Shown: piece by piece, positions 10,133 through 20,441 of the stretch
Position numbering within the stretch: position 1 is the stretch's first letter
How the letters are laid out: the number at the start of each line of letters is the position of its first letter
Origin: Mesomycoplasma ovipneumoniae ATCC 29419
GTDB taxonomy: Bacteria; Bacillota_I; Bacilli_A; Mycoplasmatales; Metamycoplasmataceae
Length of the DNA: 64,000 nt
Assembly: GCF_028885435.1 (NCBI RefSeq)
Contig: NZ_CP118522.1
Span: forward strand, 62,001 to 126,000
Reading direction: 5' to 3'
The notes under the pieces: model-generated
What the model was told of the DNA's origin: nothing
The model's database searches: none
Seen by the model: only the letters and a program-made list of their open reading frames with translations
Program-made: the position numbers and the translations under genes

Positions 10133-11056
10133 ATGCGGGCATTTTTCCCAAATTTTACATCTAAGGAATTTTTATATCGCTTTTTATCCTCAGTTTTTAT
10201 TATCGCAATAATTGCTCCAATTTTATTTGTAGGTTATTATTGACATTTTTGGGGACGAATAATTTCCTTTGGTGTTTTAGCATTTATTTTATTTTATAGT
10301 TTATACGAAATTTTTTTTCACTTTCAATCCAGAAAAATTTTTGCTGCAATATCTGCATCATTAGGTTTTTTACTGTTTTTATTACCTTCAAATTTTAATT
10401 TAAATCAGATCTATTTTTCTAAAGACGTCGAGTTTAGTTGAAGTTCAGTAGAATTTTTTGCAAGAGAACAAGTTTTAGATTATCATATTTTCTTTGCCTT
10501 ACCTTTTTTAATAGTTATTAGATTTATGGATTCTAAACAAAAAACTAATTCTCGTTTTTTCTCTGATATTTTACTTAAATTTATAATTATTTTTATAGTT
10601 ACATTATTTTTTAAATTTTTGTGAATATTAAACACATTTAATGTATTTTTAGTTATTTCTTTGGCTTTAATTGCCGTAATTTCCGACATTTTTGGTTATA
10701 TTTTTGGTTCAATCTTTGGAAGAAAAATATTTGCTTGAAAATTTGATTTTTCTCCCAAAAAATCAATGGAAGGATTCATTTTTTCCTTCATTTTTTCCTT
10801 AATTTTTACTTTATTAATTTTTTTACATCTAAATTTCGGAATTAGTTTGAATAATTGACTACTGTTTAAAATTTTGGCAATAATTTTTCTACCAATTATA
10901 GCTATTTTTGGTGACATATTTTTTTCTGTTATAAAAAGATATTTGAATATAAAGGATTTTTCACAAATTATTAAGGGCCATGGTGGAATTTTTGACCGTC
11001 TTGACTCTATTAGTTTTGTTTTTTTATCATTTTTTACAATTATTCTAATAATTTAA
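10133..11056 (+). CDS. cdsA: Phosphatidate cytidylyltransferase (CDP-diglyceride synthase)
   Basis: Makes CDP-diacylglycerol from CTP and phosphatidate at the membrane, the branch point for phosphatidylglycerol and cardiolipin. 307 aa with about eight hydrophobic helices. The C-terminal family signature is present: VIKRYLNIKDFSQIIKGHGG followed by IFDRLDS. The start is the ATG three bases after the frr stop. Four in-frame TGA are Trp. Its end is followed by a short gap and polC. Confidence 0.92.
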
Positions 11057-11090
11057 TTTTTTTCTTTTTTAAAAAAGAATGAGGGTGGCT

Positions 11091-14000
11091 ATGAATGTAC
11101 GATTCAAAAAATTTTGTGAGTGAGTTAATTGGCAAATACCGCCAGATTGAGATGATGTTTGAATAATTCAAAAAGAAAATTCAAACCAAGATAATACCTC
11201 AAATGAATTTTCGGCAATATTTAAAAAAACTACCCTACCAAAATTTTTTGACTTATATTCATTTATTAAGTTAATTTCGACAATTAATAAAAAATCCTCA
11301 ATTTCAAGTTGTAAAATTAATTTTGATTATGAAATTGAACAGAATTATTTTCATGAACATGAGTTATTAGAGTATCTAAATGGTTTAATGGAAAAGATTT
11401 CAAAATCTAAGAATTTTTTTACAGATAAAGAAATCGTAATAGCCGGTCCAGCTAAATTTAAAATTTTCTTTTCAGATCCAGAAAGCTTTAATTCTTTTAA
11501 AGAGCATGAAAATAAATTGCTGAAAATAATAAAAAAAATTGGTCTAATTCATTTAGATCTAATTTTTATACTTGAAAACAGGCAATTACCACCTCAAAAA
11601 GAATTGAATATACCTATAGAAAGTGTTTTGGACACTTCACCACCTCAAACTTCTATTCGCAAGAAAAAAACCTCTAAAAAACATAGTAATTTTGAGCTTA
11701 TTAATTTAAAATTCATTCGCTCACATAAGAATCCTAATGTTGAATTCCACGGTGAAATTTATAAAATTTCAACAATAAAATCAAAAAACGGTGGTCAAAT
11801 TTTAAAAATTTATGTAAATGACTATGAATACACAGAAGCAGTTGTTGTTGATAAATTTTTGCGAGCAAATCAAAATGTTGACCTAAAAGTTGGCGATTTA
11901 GTAAAAATTCGTGCTGAAATTAAAGACACAACTTCGCGATATAAATCAAATATTGATCTAACTTTGTGTGACATTACTAAAATAGAAACATCTGACTTTT
12001 TCCCTGACCAAAATATTGATACTGCTAATGAAAAAAGAGTTGAAATTGCCGCTAGAACTTGAAAATCAACTATGGACGGAATCGCAAGTGCAAGTGCATA
12101 TGTTCGTCATGCATTAAAAAATGGATATTCGGCAGTTGGAATAGCTGATTTAGATTCAGTCCAAGCTTTTCCTGAGTTTTATGCTGCTATTAAATCGACA
12201 AATATTAAGCCTATTTACGGTTCAACTTTTTCAACATATCCATCAAAAATTGAAAAAGTTTTAAATTTTAATGGTAAAAATCAGCAACTAAATTCAGCAA
12301 GATTTGTCATTTTCGACTTAGAAACAACCGGACTTTCATCATATTATAATGAAATTATTGAATTTGGTGTGCTTGTTTTTCAAGATGGAATTGAAATTGA
12401 AAAACATCAGTTTTTTATTAAACCATCACAAAAAATACCACATTTAATTACGAAAATTACTGGAATTACCCAGGAAATGATTGATGAATTCGCGATTTTG
12501 CCAGGTGATGCTGTTGAGAAAATAGAAAAAATTATTAAAAATTCTGTTCTAGTGGCCCATAATGCAAATTTTGACTTTAATTTTTTAAATCAATTTTTTA
12601 AAAAACATGCACAAAAATCAGTAGAAAATCCGATTATTGATACGCTCGAAGTAAGTCGTTTTTTGAATCCTTCTGAAAAAAGTCATAGTCTTAAAAATGT
12701 TGCAAAAAGATTTGAAATTTACTATGATGATGAGGTAGCTCACCGGGCAGATTATGATGCTCAAATTTTATCCAATGTTTGGAGAAATTTTCTTAATACA
12801 TTACAAAACCAAAATATTCATGATTTAGAGCAACTTTCATCAGTAAAAAACTCAATTTTTGATATTCGTCCAGAAAAAGTTTTCCCAAAACAGTTGACAA
12901 TATTAGCCAAAAATCAAATCGGGCTAAAAAAACTTTATAAATTAGTATCGCTAGCAAACACAGAAAATTTAATTTCTCGTCCGCTAATTTTTTATGACAA
13001 AATGGAAAAAGACCCTGATTTATTGGTAGGTTCAGGAGGAATCGATTCGCTTTTGATCCAGAATTTACTCTATTTTGGACCTGACAGTGTTGAAAAATTT
13101 GAAAAAATATTCGATTTTATCGAAGTTCCACCTCCAACTGCGTTTGTTCATTTAGTAAAACGCGAAATTTTTACACAAAATCAGATTGAAGATTTGATAA
13201 AAAACCTGTTGAATTTGGCAAAAAAATTAAAAATTCCAGCTGTTGCAATTGGTGATGTTCGTTATTGCCAGTCTCGTGAAAAAATTTTTCATGAACTTTA
13301 TATTTATGCAAAAGGTGTTGGCGGAGTCAACCATCATTTGTTCGATCATCAAGAAAAAGAACGAAAAGACCCTAAAAACAGTCATATTTTTCCTGATAAA
13401 CATTTTTTTACAACTGATGAGTTAAAAAAACAGTTTGAATTTTTGCAAAATCCTGAATTAGTTGATGAATTTGTGGTAAAAAACTCTAATTTAATTGCTA
13501 ATTCAATTTCAGATAGTATTGAAATTATCAAACCTGGCCTTCACCCGCCAGAATTTGATAATTCTGAAGTTAATTTAAAAGAAACTGTTTACAAAAATGC
13601 ATATAAAAAATACGGAAATCCATTGCCAGAAATAATCAAAACTAGAATAGAAAAGGAACTTATTCCAATCATTCAGCACGGTTTTCACGTTGTTTATTGA
13701 ATTTCAAAGCGAATAGTCGATGAAGCCAAATCTCAAGGTGCAATTGTCGATTCTCGTGGGTCGGTAGGTTCTTCTATTGTAGCATATTTGACTGGAATTA
13801 CAGATGTAAACCCACTTTTACCGCATTATTTGTGCCAAAAATGCTCTAAAGTGGAATTTTTTGACTCACAAGAATTTTTATCAGGATATGATTTACTAGA
13901 CAAAGAATGTCAAAATTGTGGTCAACTTATGGATAAAGACGGTCATAACATCCCTTTTGAGACTTTTTTAGGATTTAATGCCGAAAAAGTTCCTGACATT

Positions 14001-15482
14001 GATCTAAATTTTTCAGGTGAAACGCAACTTAAAATGCATGATTTTGTTCGTGACCTTTTTGGAAAAGATAAAACATTTCGTGCTGGAACTATTTTGACAA
14101 ATGCCGAAAAAACTGTTTTTGGTCTAGGGAGAAAACTTGGCGAATTTAAGGCAATGTATGATTCAAAATTTGATCTTAACCGTGAAGTTTCATATTTTAC
14201 AAATACATTTCTCGATTTTCTAGCCACAAAAGCCCAAGGTGTAAAACGAACATCAGGAAAACACGCTGGTGGAATTATAGTCATCCCTCAAAACCGTGAA
14301 ATAGAAGATTTTACCCCTATTAATTTTCCGGCAAATAATGAAAAATCTGACTGAAAAACAACGCATTTTGATTATAATGCGCTTCATGATAACCTTTTAA
14401 AACTAGATATTTTAGGTCATGATGATCCGACAATTTTGCTTCATTTAGAGGAAATTACTGGAGTAAAATCGGATCAAATTCCAAAAAGTGACCATAAAAT
14501 CTTATCACTTTTTACCTCAGCAAAAGAATTAGGTATACAACCAGGTCAAATGCTTGGCGAGCAGACAGGAACAATTGGAATTCCAGAATTTGGGACTCCT
14601 TTTGTTAGAAGAATGCTTCAAGTTGCAAAGGTAAAATCTTTTGCTGATATTGTTGCAGTTTGTGGTCTTGCCCACGGAGGTGGAGTCTGGCAAAATAATG
14701 CTGAAGTGCTAATTTCCAAAAAAAACCACGCAATTAACGAGGTAATTTCCTGTCGTGACGATATTATGATTTATCTTTTAAGAATGAAACTAGATCATCT
14801 TGATGCTTTTAATATTATGGAAAAAGTTCGAAAAGGAAAAGGACTTACACAAGGCGAAATTGATATTTTAACTGAAAAAAAGGTGCCAACTTGGTATATT
14901 GACTCATTGCAAAAAATTGGCTATATGTTTCCAAAAGCCCACGCGGTTGCTTATGCAATGAAAGCTTGAAAAATTGCATATTTTAAACTATATCACCCAC
15001 TTGCATTTTATTCATCATATTTTTCTATCAGACCTGATGTTAAAGATATTGATACATTAATTCAACCGGCGGACAAAATTGAGGCTAAAATTCTGACACT
15101 ACAACAAAAGCAAACAAATCAAAACGGATCAGGCCAAGCTTTAACCCCAAAAGAAAAGGATTTAATTCCCTTTTTAGAAATCAGTCTTGAACTAAAACTA
15201 CGAGGATTTGAAATTGAAAATGTTAATCTTTTAATGTCAGATGCTCAAAATTGAATTGTTAATAAAGAAAATAATTCATTAATTCCACCATTTATTTCAG
15301 TTGATGGAATTGGTGATATTAATGCCCGAAAAATCATTCAAGCCCGTAATTTACGACCTTTTTCGTCAATTGAAGATTTTCAAACCAGGACAGACACAAA
15401 TAATACAGCGCTAAAAAAATTAATACAATTGGGAGTTTTTGATAAAATTTCTAAGACAACACAAGTAAATTTATTTGATTAA
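11091..15482 (+). CDS. polC: DNA polymerase III alpha subunit, PolC type
   Basis: Replicative polymerase with built-in proofreading, 1463 aa, the usual length. In order: N-terminal domain, OB-fold (about 200-310), split PHP domain, DEDD exonuclease (DLETTG near 407; AHNANFDF; HRADYDAQ), zinc finger (two CxxC pairs near 907 and 943), and palm aspartates in PDIDLNF near 967. PHP metal ligands look degenerate: the usual HTxMS reads KSTMDGI and the usual TDH reads ADLDS. Multiple TGA codons are Trp. The final ~220 bases belong to a ~585 bp segment repeated at 18457-19041. Confidence 0.96.
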
Positions 15483-15850
15483 GTAAAAACAACAAAAAGC
15501 GAGTAAAATTATGAATATCGGTGGCAAAGTTTTATGCAAAGTCAAATCTTTACACAAAACATATTTTTGGGTTTCAATGCCTAAAGACTATGTTGGTGTT
15601 GTTTTTTTAGATGCAAAACAACTAACAAAAGGCCGAAAAATTGATAATTATTACCAAATTGGCCAACAACTTATTCTAAAAATTGAAACAATTTCTCATT
15701 TTAACAAGAAAGCATCACTTTCAGATAGCCGTAGAGTAATTTACTACAATGATGCCGAATATCTTTTAGAAACTCAATCGGGATTTAAAAATCTACAAAA
15801 ATTATGCCAGGAGCAAATAAATTCTGAGTCTAAGTTTAGAAATAAAATCA
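15265..15850. repeat. Long direct repeat, left copy (polC tail + S1 gene + pgi start)
   Basis: About 586 bases matching 18457-19041 at roughly 90% identity. The copy stops exactly where an IS1634-type inverted repeat (CCCGACTTTCCCAG) begins at 15851. It contains the last ~73 codons of polC, the S1 gene, and the first ~13 codons of pgi, whose ATG is CTG in this copy. I read it as a very long target-site duplication. Confidence 0.8.
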
Positions 15851-15981
15851 CCCGACTTTCCCAGTTTAATGAGATAATCTTAAAAAAGTCTCGTGTTTTA
15901 CGCAATTTTTTAACTATTTTGGCAAAAGTTTATTTCTGACCTTTTTACCTAATTTACCGATTTATTAAGAAATCAAAGTAA
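15511..15981 (+). CDS. S1 RNA-binding domain protein, copy A with element-encoded tail
   Basis: 156 aa. Residues 1-80 look like an S1/OB domain (GGKVLCKVKSLHKTYFWVSM, then IGQQLILKIETI), similar to small general-stress S1 proteins. Up to about residue 113 it matches copy B at 18702; after that the reading frame enters the inverted repeat of the inserted element and continues for ~43 unrelated residues (one TGA-Trp) to a TAA at 15979. So the C-terminus is chimeric. Translation probably follows polC. Which copy is functional is unclear; both keep the S1 domain. Confidence 0.7.
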
Positions 15982-16108
15982 AAATTATATCTATGTCAAA
16001 TATTCGGATCACTAGGAATACCAAGTGATTTTTAAATATCATTTGCTTATCTAAAGTGTTAAATTCAACCCTTTGTCTTAATTTTTGTAATCAAACTGGC
16101 AAACCCGG
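15851..16108. mobile_element. Internally deleted IS1634-type element (258 bp), copy A
   Basis: The left end CCCGACTTTCCCAGTTTAAT matches the left inverted repeat of the intact IS (20442), and the segment 15990-16090 matches the 3' end of its transposase. Directly after TTTTTGTAA it jumps to the right inverted repeat TCAAACTGGCAAACCCGG. The same junction occurs in copy B (18206), so both descend from one deletion. Confidence 0.75.
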
Positions 16109-16247
16109 AAAATAACTATAAAAGCAAAAACACTAAATTTTAAATCTAACCCAAGTAACATCGAGTTGATCATGGCTTTTTAATATAATATAGTATAATA
16201 TAATTAGCTACTTTTTATATCTAATGATAAATTTAAGGAGGCTTTAA

Positions 16248-17153
16248 ATGCTTAAATTATCCAAATTTAAAATCATTTTTGGAATAACAACTTTTGCGAC
16301 AGCTGTTACTTTGCCTTTTTTAATATTAAGTATTAATCAAAAAACTGTCAAAAATGATAAAAATATATCTGAGACAACTTTCTCTAAAACATTAAAATCC
16401 GAATCTCTGAAAGTAATTTCAGCTTTAAAACAAAAAAATGCCGAGTCCTTTTCTTCTACTAACGAAAATACTGAAGCACGGATTAAGGATTTTTCAAAAT
16501 TTGAAAAAGATTTTCAAGATTTTATCGATGAAGTTTCACAAAACCCGAATTTAAACTTGGAAAAAATTGCTAAAGAAAAATTACTAAAAAAAGGTGTTAC
16601 CGCTGATAATATTGAAAAAATATTTGCTTCAAAAAATTTAAAAAATGATAAAATTCAAAATCAAGAATTACTTATTAAGCCTCAATCCTTTTCTTCTAAG
16701 AGTGCTCCTAATTTAAAAATGAAAGAATTTGCGGATAAACTTTGGCAGCAACACGTTTTCAATGCCGCATTTGCCGCAATAAATTACGGTCTTGCAGTGG
16801 CTTATGGAGTTATTTGAATGTTGGGATCAGCATTTGCTAGCACTATTGCTGGCGGTGTCTCAACATACCTTTCAGTTCTATACAAAGATGCTTATAATTC
16901 TCTTGTGTATGACAAAAATTGAGATGCTATTAAAGAAACAGACGCTATTTATTATACTAAAGAAGCATCTAAAGCATTATCTCGTTATAGTATCGTATCA
17001 ACACCACTCAAAATTTTAGAAATGTGGAAAAAATTAAGATTAGGACAAAAAGCAGTGATGGTTATTCTAAATTCGGTAAAATGGGTTAATCCCCAAATTG
17101 TTATTGTGTTATCTGCAATAGATTTTTTCCAATCAATGGCTTCCTTAGGTTAA
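16248..17153 (+). CDS. Hypothetical exported/membrane-anchored helical protein, cassette gene 1
   Basis: No known family recognised. 301 aa, one TGA-Trp. Strong ribosome site AAGGAGG. N-terminal hydrophobic segment (residues 8-28, no lipobox), then ~130 charged, helix-prone residues (DFSKFEKDFQDFIDEV), then a glycine/alanine-rich hydrophobic block (about 175-215, AAINYGLAVAYGV, GSAFASTIAGG) and a helical tail. A paralogue is at 33070-33987 with the same layout. Immediately followed by a multi-spanning membrane protein, as in the paralogous locus. The paired layout suggests joint function; pore-forming or transport roles are guesses. Confidence 0.7.
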
Positions 17154-17165
17154 TTAATTAAAAAA

Positions 17166-18098
17166 ATGAACTTTTGATCAAGAGTTGAAAAATTTCTAAA
17201 CCTTAAAATACCAAAAAAATTTTCAATAATCCCGTTTTTGTCTAATGTTTTGTATTTTAGACTTTTTTTCTTTTTAGTTTTTCTGTTTAATCCTTATAAG
17301 CAAAAAAAGCACTATTTTTTGCTTATTTTGTTTTTTTTAATAAGCTATCCATTTCCTTATTTTGCAATTGTTTCAATGCTAAGTTTGAGTCATAATGGAG
17401 ATTTTTTAAGACATTTTTATTCAAAAATTTTTAACAATTTTTTTATTTTGCATTTGTTTGAAATAATTACTTACTTAATTTTTTATTTCCCTTATTCATA
17501 TGTTTGTAGTTTTTTACAAAAAATATTCCGTTTTTATTTAATAAAAAAAGTGAAACAAAAATTAGGTCGACTAAATCCAGAAAATAAATTCGGTTTTTTA
17601 ACTAGCTTTGATTATGATAGATATTATAAATTTGCGTGTCAAAGAAAACTTTATTCACGTTTTTTTGACATGAATGATTGACATAAATATGACCAAATTG
17701 TTGAAAATATTATTAAGTCAATAAATAATTCTGGATGATATACAGATACTTATCTACCAAGATATTATGCTCATATAATTTTGGAAGTGTTTTTATTTAA
17801 TTCTGATAATTCTAATAATTCAGAATCAAAAATCAATCCAAAAAAATGAAAATATTTTTTAATATTTTATTTCATTTTTACAGCATTGCATTTTATATTT
17901 ACATGATATCCACTTTGATTAGTTGCTGGATATCATTATTGAGACCAATTAAATGCGAATCTATATAAAGAACTTTTTCGAGAAGATGTTGCTGTTTGAT
18001 TACTACCACTCTTATTTCTTTTTCTAGGTTATGTCATTATTCCTGTGGTTCTTTATTTCCCAAAAACATCGCTGACATTTTGACTTTTTGAAGGGTAA
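17166..18098 (+). CDS. Hypothetical multi-spanning membrane protein, cassette gene 2
   Basis: 310 aa, with about six hydrophobic spans: three in residues 25-120, two or three in the last 90. Several TGA codons are Trp. The N-terminus (VEKFLNLKIPKKFSIIPF) matches that of the proteins at 34017 and 35295 (LEKFFNLKFNNWIFFIPF), and all three have a basic loop in the middle. It starts 12 bases after cassette gene 1. Function unknown. Confidence 0.65.
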
Positions 18099-18205
18099 AA
18101 ATTATTAAAATTAGCAGAAAAAATTCAGATAACTAGTTTTTATCTATGATTTTGATTGTGCCACTTTTGCTAATTTTTCTACTAATTTATTTTGTTTTGA
18201 GTCTT

Positions 18206-18452
18206 CCCGAGTTTACGAGTTTGATGAGATAATTTTAAAAAAGTCTCGGGCTTTCTATGCTTTTTTAATTTTTTTGCCAAAAGTTAATTACAAATTTTAT
18301 TAGTGATTTATTAAGATATCAAAGTAGAAATCATGGCTATTTCAAATATTTTGATTACTAGGAACACCATCGCGATTTTTAAATATCATCGCTAATTCTA
18401 TGTGTTAAATTCAACCCTTTGTCTTATTTTTTGCAATCAAACTGGCAAAGCC
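18206..18452. mobile_element. Internally deleted IS1634-type element (247 bp), copy B
   Basis: Left end CCCGAGTTTACGAGTTTGAT, transposase 3' remnant (18340-18425), then the same deletion junction as copy A and a right end ATCAAACTGGCAAA. It forms the right border of the inserted block. The 40 bases just left of it (TTTTATCTATGATTTTGATT) recur at 36440, again directly before an IS-type end. Confidence 0.7.
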
Positions 18453-18456
18453 ATGG

Positions 18457-18674
18457 AAAAAAATAATTCATTAATTTCACTATTTATTTCAGTTGATGGA
18501 ATTGGTGATATTAACGCCCGAAAAATCATTCAAGCCTGTAATTTACGGCCTTTTTTGCCAATTGAAGATTTTCAAACCAGGACAGAAACAAACAATATAA
18601 CACTAAAAAAATTAATATAACTTGGAGTTTTTGGTAAAATTTCTAAAATAACACAAGTAAAATTATTTGATTAA
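18457..18674 (+). pseudogene. Duplicated polC 3' tail
   Basis: Matches the last ~73 codons of polC (15265-15482) but has no upstream coding sequence and contains a TAA inside (18617-18619). It is part of the right copy of the long direct repeat, useful only as a marker of the insertion event. Confidence 0.85.
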
Positions 18675-19041
18675 ACAAAAACAACAAAAAGCGAGTAAAA
18701 TATGGATATCGGTGACAAAGTGCTATGTAAAATCAAATCTCTACATAAAAAATATTTTTGGGTTTCAATGCCTGATGGCTATGATGGCGTTGTTTTTTTA
18801 GATGCAAAACAACTAACAAATGGTCGAAAAATTGATAATTATTACCAAATAGGCCAACAACTTATTCTAAAAATTGAGACAATTTCTCATTTTAACAAAA
18901 AAGCATCACTTTTAGATACCCGTAGAGTAATTTACTACAATGAAGCCGAACATCTTTTAGAAACTCAATCAGGATTTAAAAATCTACAAAAATTATGCGA
19001 GGAGCAAATAAATTATGAGTCTAAGTTTAGAAATAAAGTCA
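18457..19041. repeat. Long direct repeat, right copy (polC tail + S1 gene + pgi start)
   Basis: Right partner of 15265-15850. Here the pgi ATG is intact and the sequence continues into the complete pgi gene, showing that the ancestral order was polC, S1 gene, pgi. Confidence 0.8.
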
Positions 19042-19061
19042 AAAATAAACCTGAATTATAG
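18702..19061 (+). CDS. S1 RNA-binding domain protein, copy B (ancestral form)
   Basis: 119 aa, probably the original full-length form: S1/OB domain in residues 1-80, then a short charged tail ending KNKPEL. It differs from copy A at about a dozen positions. The last 47 bases overlap pgi in another frame. Small stand-alone S1 proteins often bind RNA or ribosomes; no specific role can be assigned. It now lacks the polC operon upstream, so its promoter must lie in the inserted DNA or be weak. Confidence 0.75.
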   Translation: MDIGDKVLCKIKSLHKKYFWVSMPDGYDGVVFLDAKQLTNGRKIDNYYQIGQQLILKIETISHFNKKASLLDTRRVIYYNEAEHLLETQSGFKNLQKLCEEQINYESKFRNKVKNKPEL

Positions 19062-20304
19062 TGAATTTCAGCAAAAAGTTGCTGAAATTCACGAAAAAAT
19101 TAATTCAAAATCTAGTCCTGATATTAATTTTTTAGGGTGAAATGATTTTCCTAATTCCGCTGTTAATTTTGATGAAATCAAAAAAATGCAGCAAAAAATC
19201 CAAAAATTACATGAAGACTCTATTAATATTTTAGTTGTAATTGGAATTGGTGGTTCATATTTGGGTGCAAAAGCTGCTATTGATTTTACAGCTGGTCTTG
19301 GCCCTTTTGATAATAAACCTGAGGTTATTTTTTTAGGGAATTCGCTATCATCAACAGATTTAGCCCAAAAACTTGAATATTTAAAGACAAAAAAATTCGC
19401 AATTAATGTTATTTCCAAATCTGGATCAACAATCGAGCCAGCAGTAACATTTCAAATTTTATACCAATTTTTAGTTGATCAAGTTGGTGAAAAAGAAGCA
19501 AAAAATAGGACTTTTATTACAACAGGTTTTAAATCTGGCGAACTTTTAGAAATAGCGAAAGCAAATAATTTTGAAACATTTGAAGTTATTGACTCAATTG
19601 GTGGCCGTTTTAGCGTTCTTTCATCTGTTGGATTTTTTCCAATGATATTTGCTGGAATTGATGTTTTTGAGGTAATTGAAGGAGCAAAACAAGCGCACAA
19701 GAGTTATTCAAAAGAGCTTGTTGAAGAAAATTTAGCCTATAAATACGCACTTTCTCGTTTTTTGCTTTACAAAAATCACGACTATAAAACTGAAATTTTA
19801 GTTTCATATGAGCCATTTTTAATGTATTTTAATGAGTGGTGAAAACAACTTTTTGGTGAATCTGAAGGAAAAGATTTAAAAGGAATTTTTCCAGCTTCTG
19901 CAATTTTTACTACAGATTTGCATTCACTTGGTCAATTTATTCAATCTGGAACTAAAAATTTTTTCCAAACCGTTATTTATATAAAGAAACCAAAATTTGA
20001 CATTGAAATTCAGAAGTTACCAACTTTTGAAACAAAAATTAACACACTTTCAGGAAAAACCTTAAATGAAATTAATTATCAAGCATTTTTAGCAACAACA
20101 CTAGCGCATTCAGAACAAGGAAATAACCCTAATTTTGTAATTCAAGTTGAAGACAGCTCGCCAAAAACATTCGGTCATTTAGTAATGTTTTTTGAAAAAG
20201 CATGCGCAATGTCGGCTTATTTGCTCGGTGTTAATCCATTTAATCAACCTGGCGTTGAAGATTACAAAAAAGAGTTAGTGAAAAATTTAGGCTGATCTAA
20301 GTAA
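19015..20304 (+). CDS. pgi: Glucose-6-phosphate isomerase
   Basis: Interconverts glucose-6-phosphate and fructose-6-phosphate in glycolysis. 429 aa, with IGIGGSYLGAKAA near residue 75, the sugar-phosphate loop ISKSGSTIEPAV near 137, GGRFSVLSSVG near 198, and the C-terminal GVNPFNQPGVEDYKK containing the catalytic lysine. ATG is 10 bases after AGGAG within the S1 gene. The stop lies just before a direct repeat and the nested mobile elements, whose insertion changed only bases after the stop. Confidence 0.95.
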
Positions 20305-20345
20305 TTTTTTAGCGTTTTCCTGATCTTCCCAGTTTGGTGAGATAA

Positions 20346-20378
20346 TCTTAAAAAAGTGTCCGATTTTTTGGGCACTTT
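20346..20378 (+). terminator. Element-borne terminator downstream of pgi
   Basis: AAAAAAGTGTCC and GGGCACTTTTTT form a stem with A-run before and T-run after, so it could act in both directions. It lies 42 bases past the pgi stop, inside the mobile element end. A similar hairpin occurs at the same place in the 63 kb copy. Confidence 0.65.
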
Positions 20379-20441
20379 TTTAACTTTTTTGGCAAATTCA
20401 GGAATAATAACTACAAAGCAAAAACACTAAATTTTAAATCT

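Larger units (their letters stand above)
15851..18456. mobile_element. Composite insertion: two short IS derivatives flanking a two-gene cassette
   Basis: 2.6 kb of DNA lying between the two ~585 bp direct repeats. It begins with an internally deleted IS end pair (15851-16108), carries two genes (16248-17153 and 17166-18098), and ends with a second internally deleted IS end pair (18206-18452). No transposase is inside, so mobility would depend on the IS1634-type enzyme encoded at 20535-22193. Confidence 0.7.

Noticed and set aside
18402..18620. Independent small gene between the two S1 copies
   Set aside because: It consists of IS remnant plus the duplicated polC tail, with a stop inside the duplicated part.
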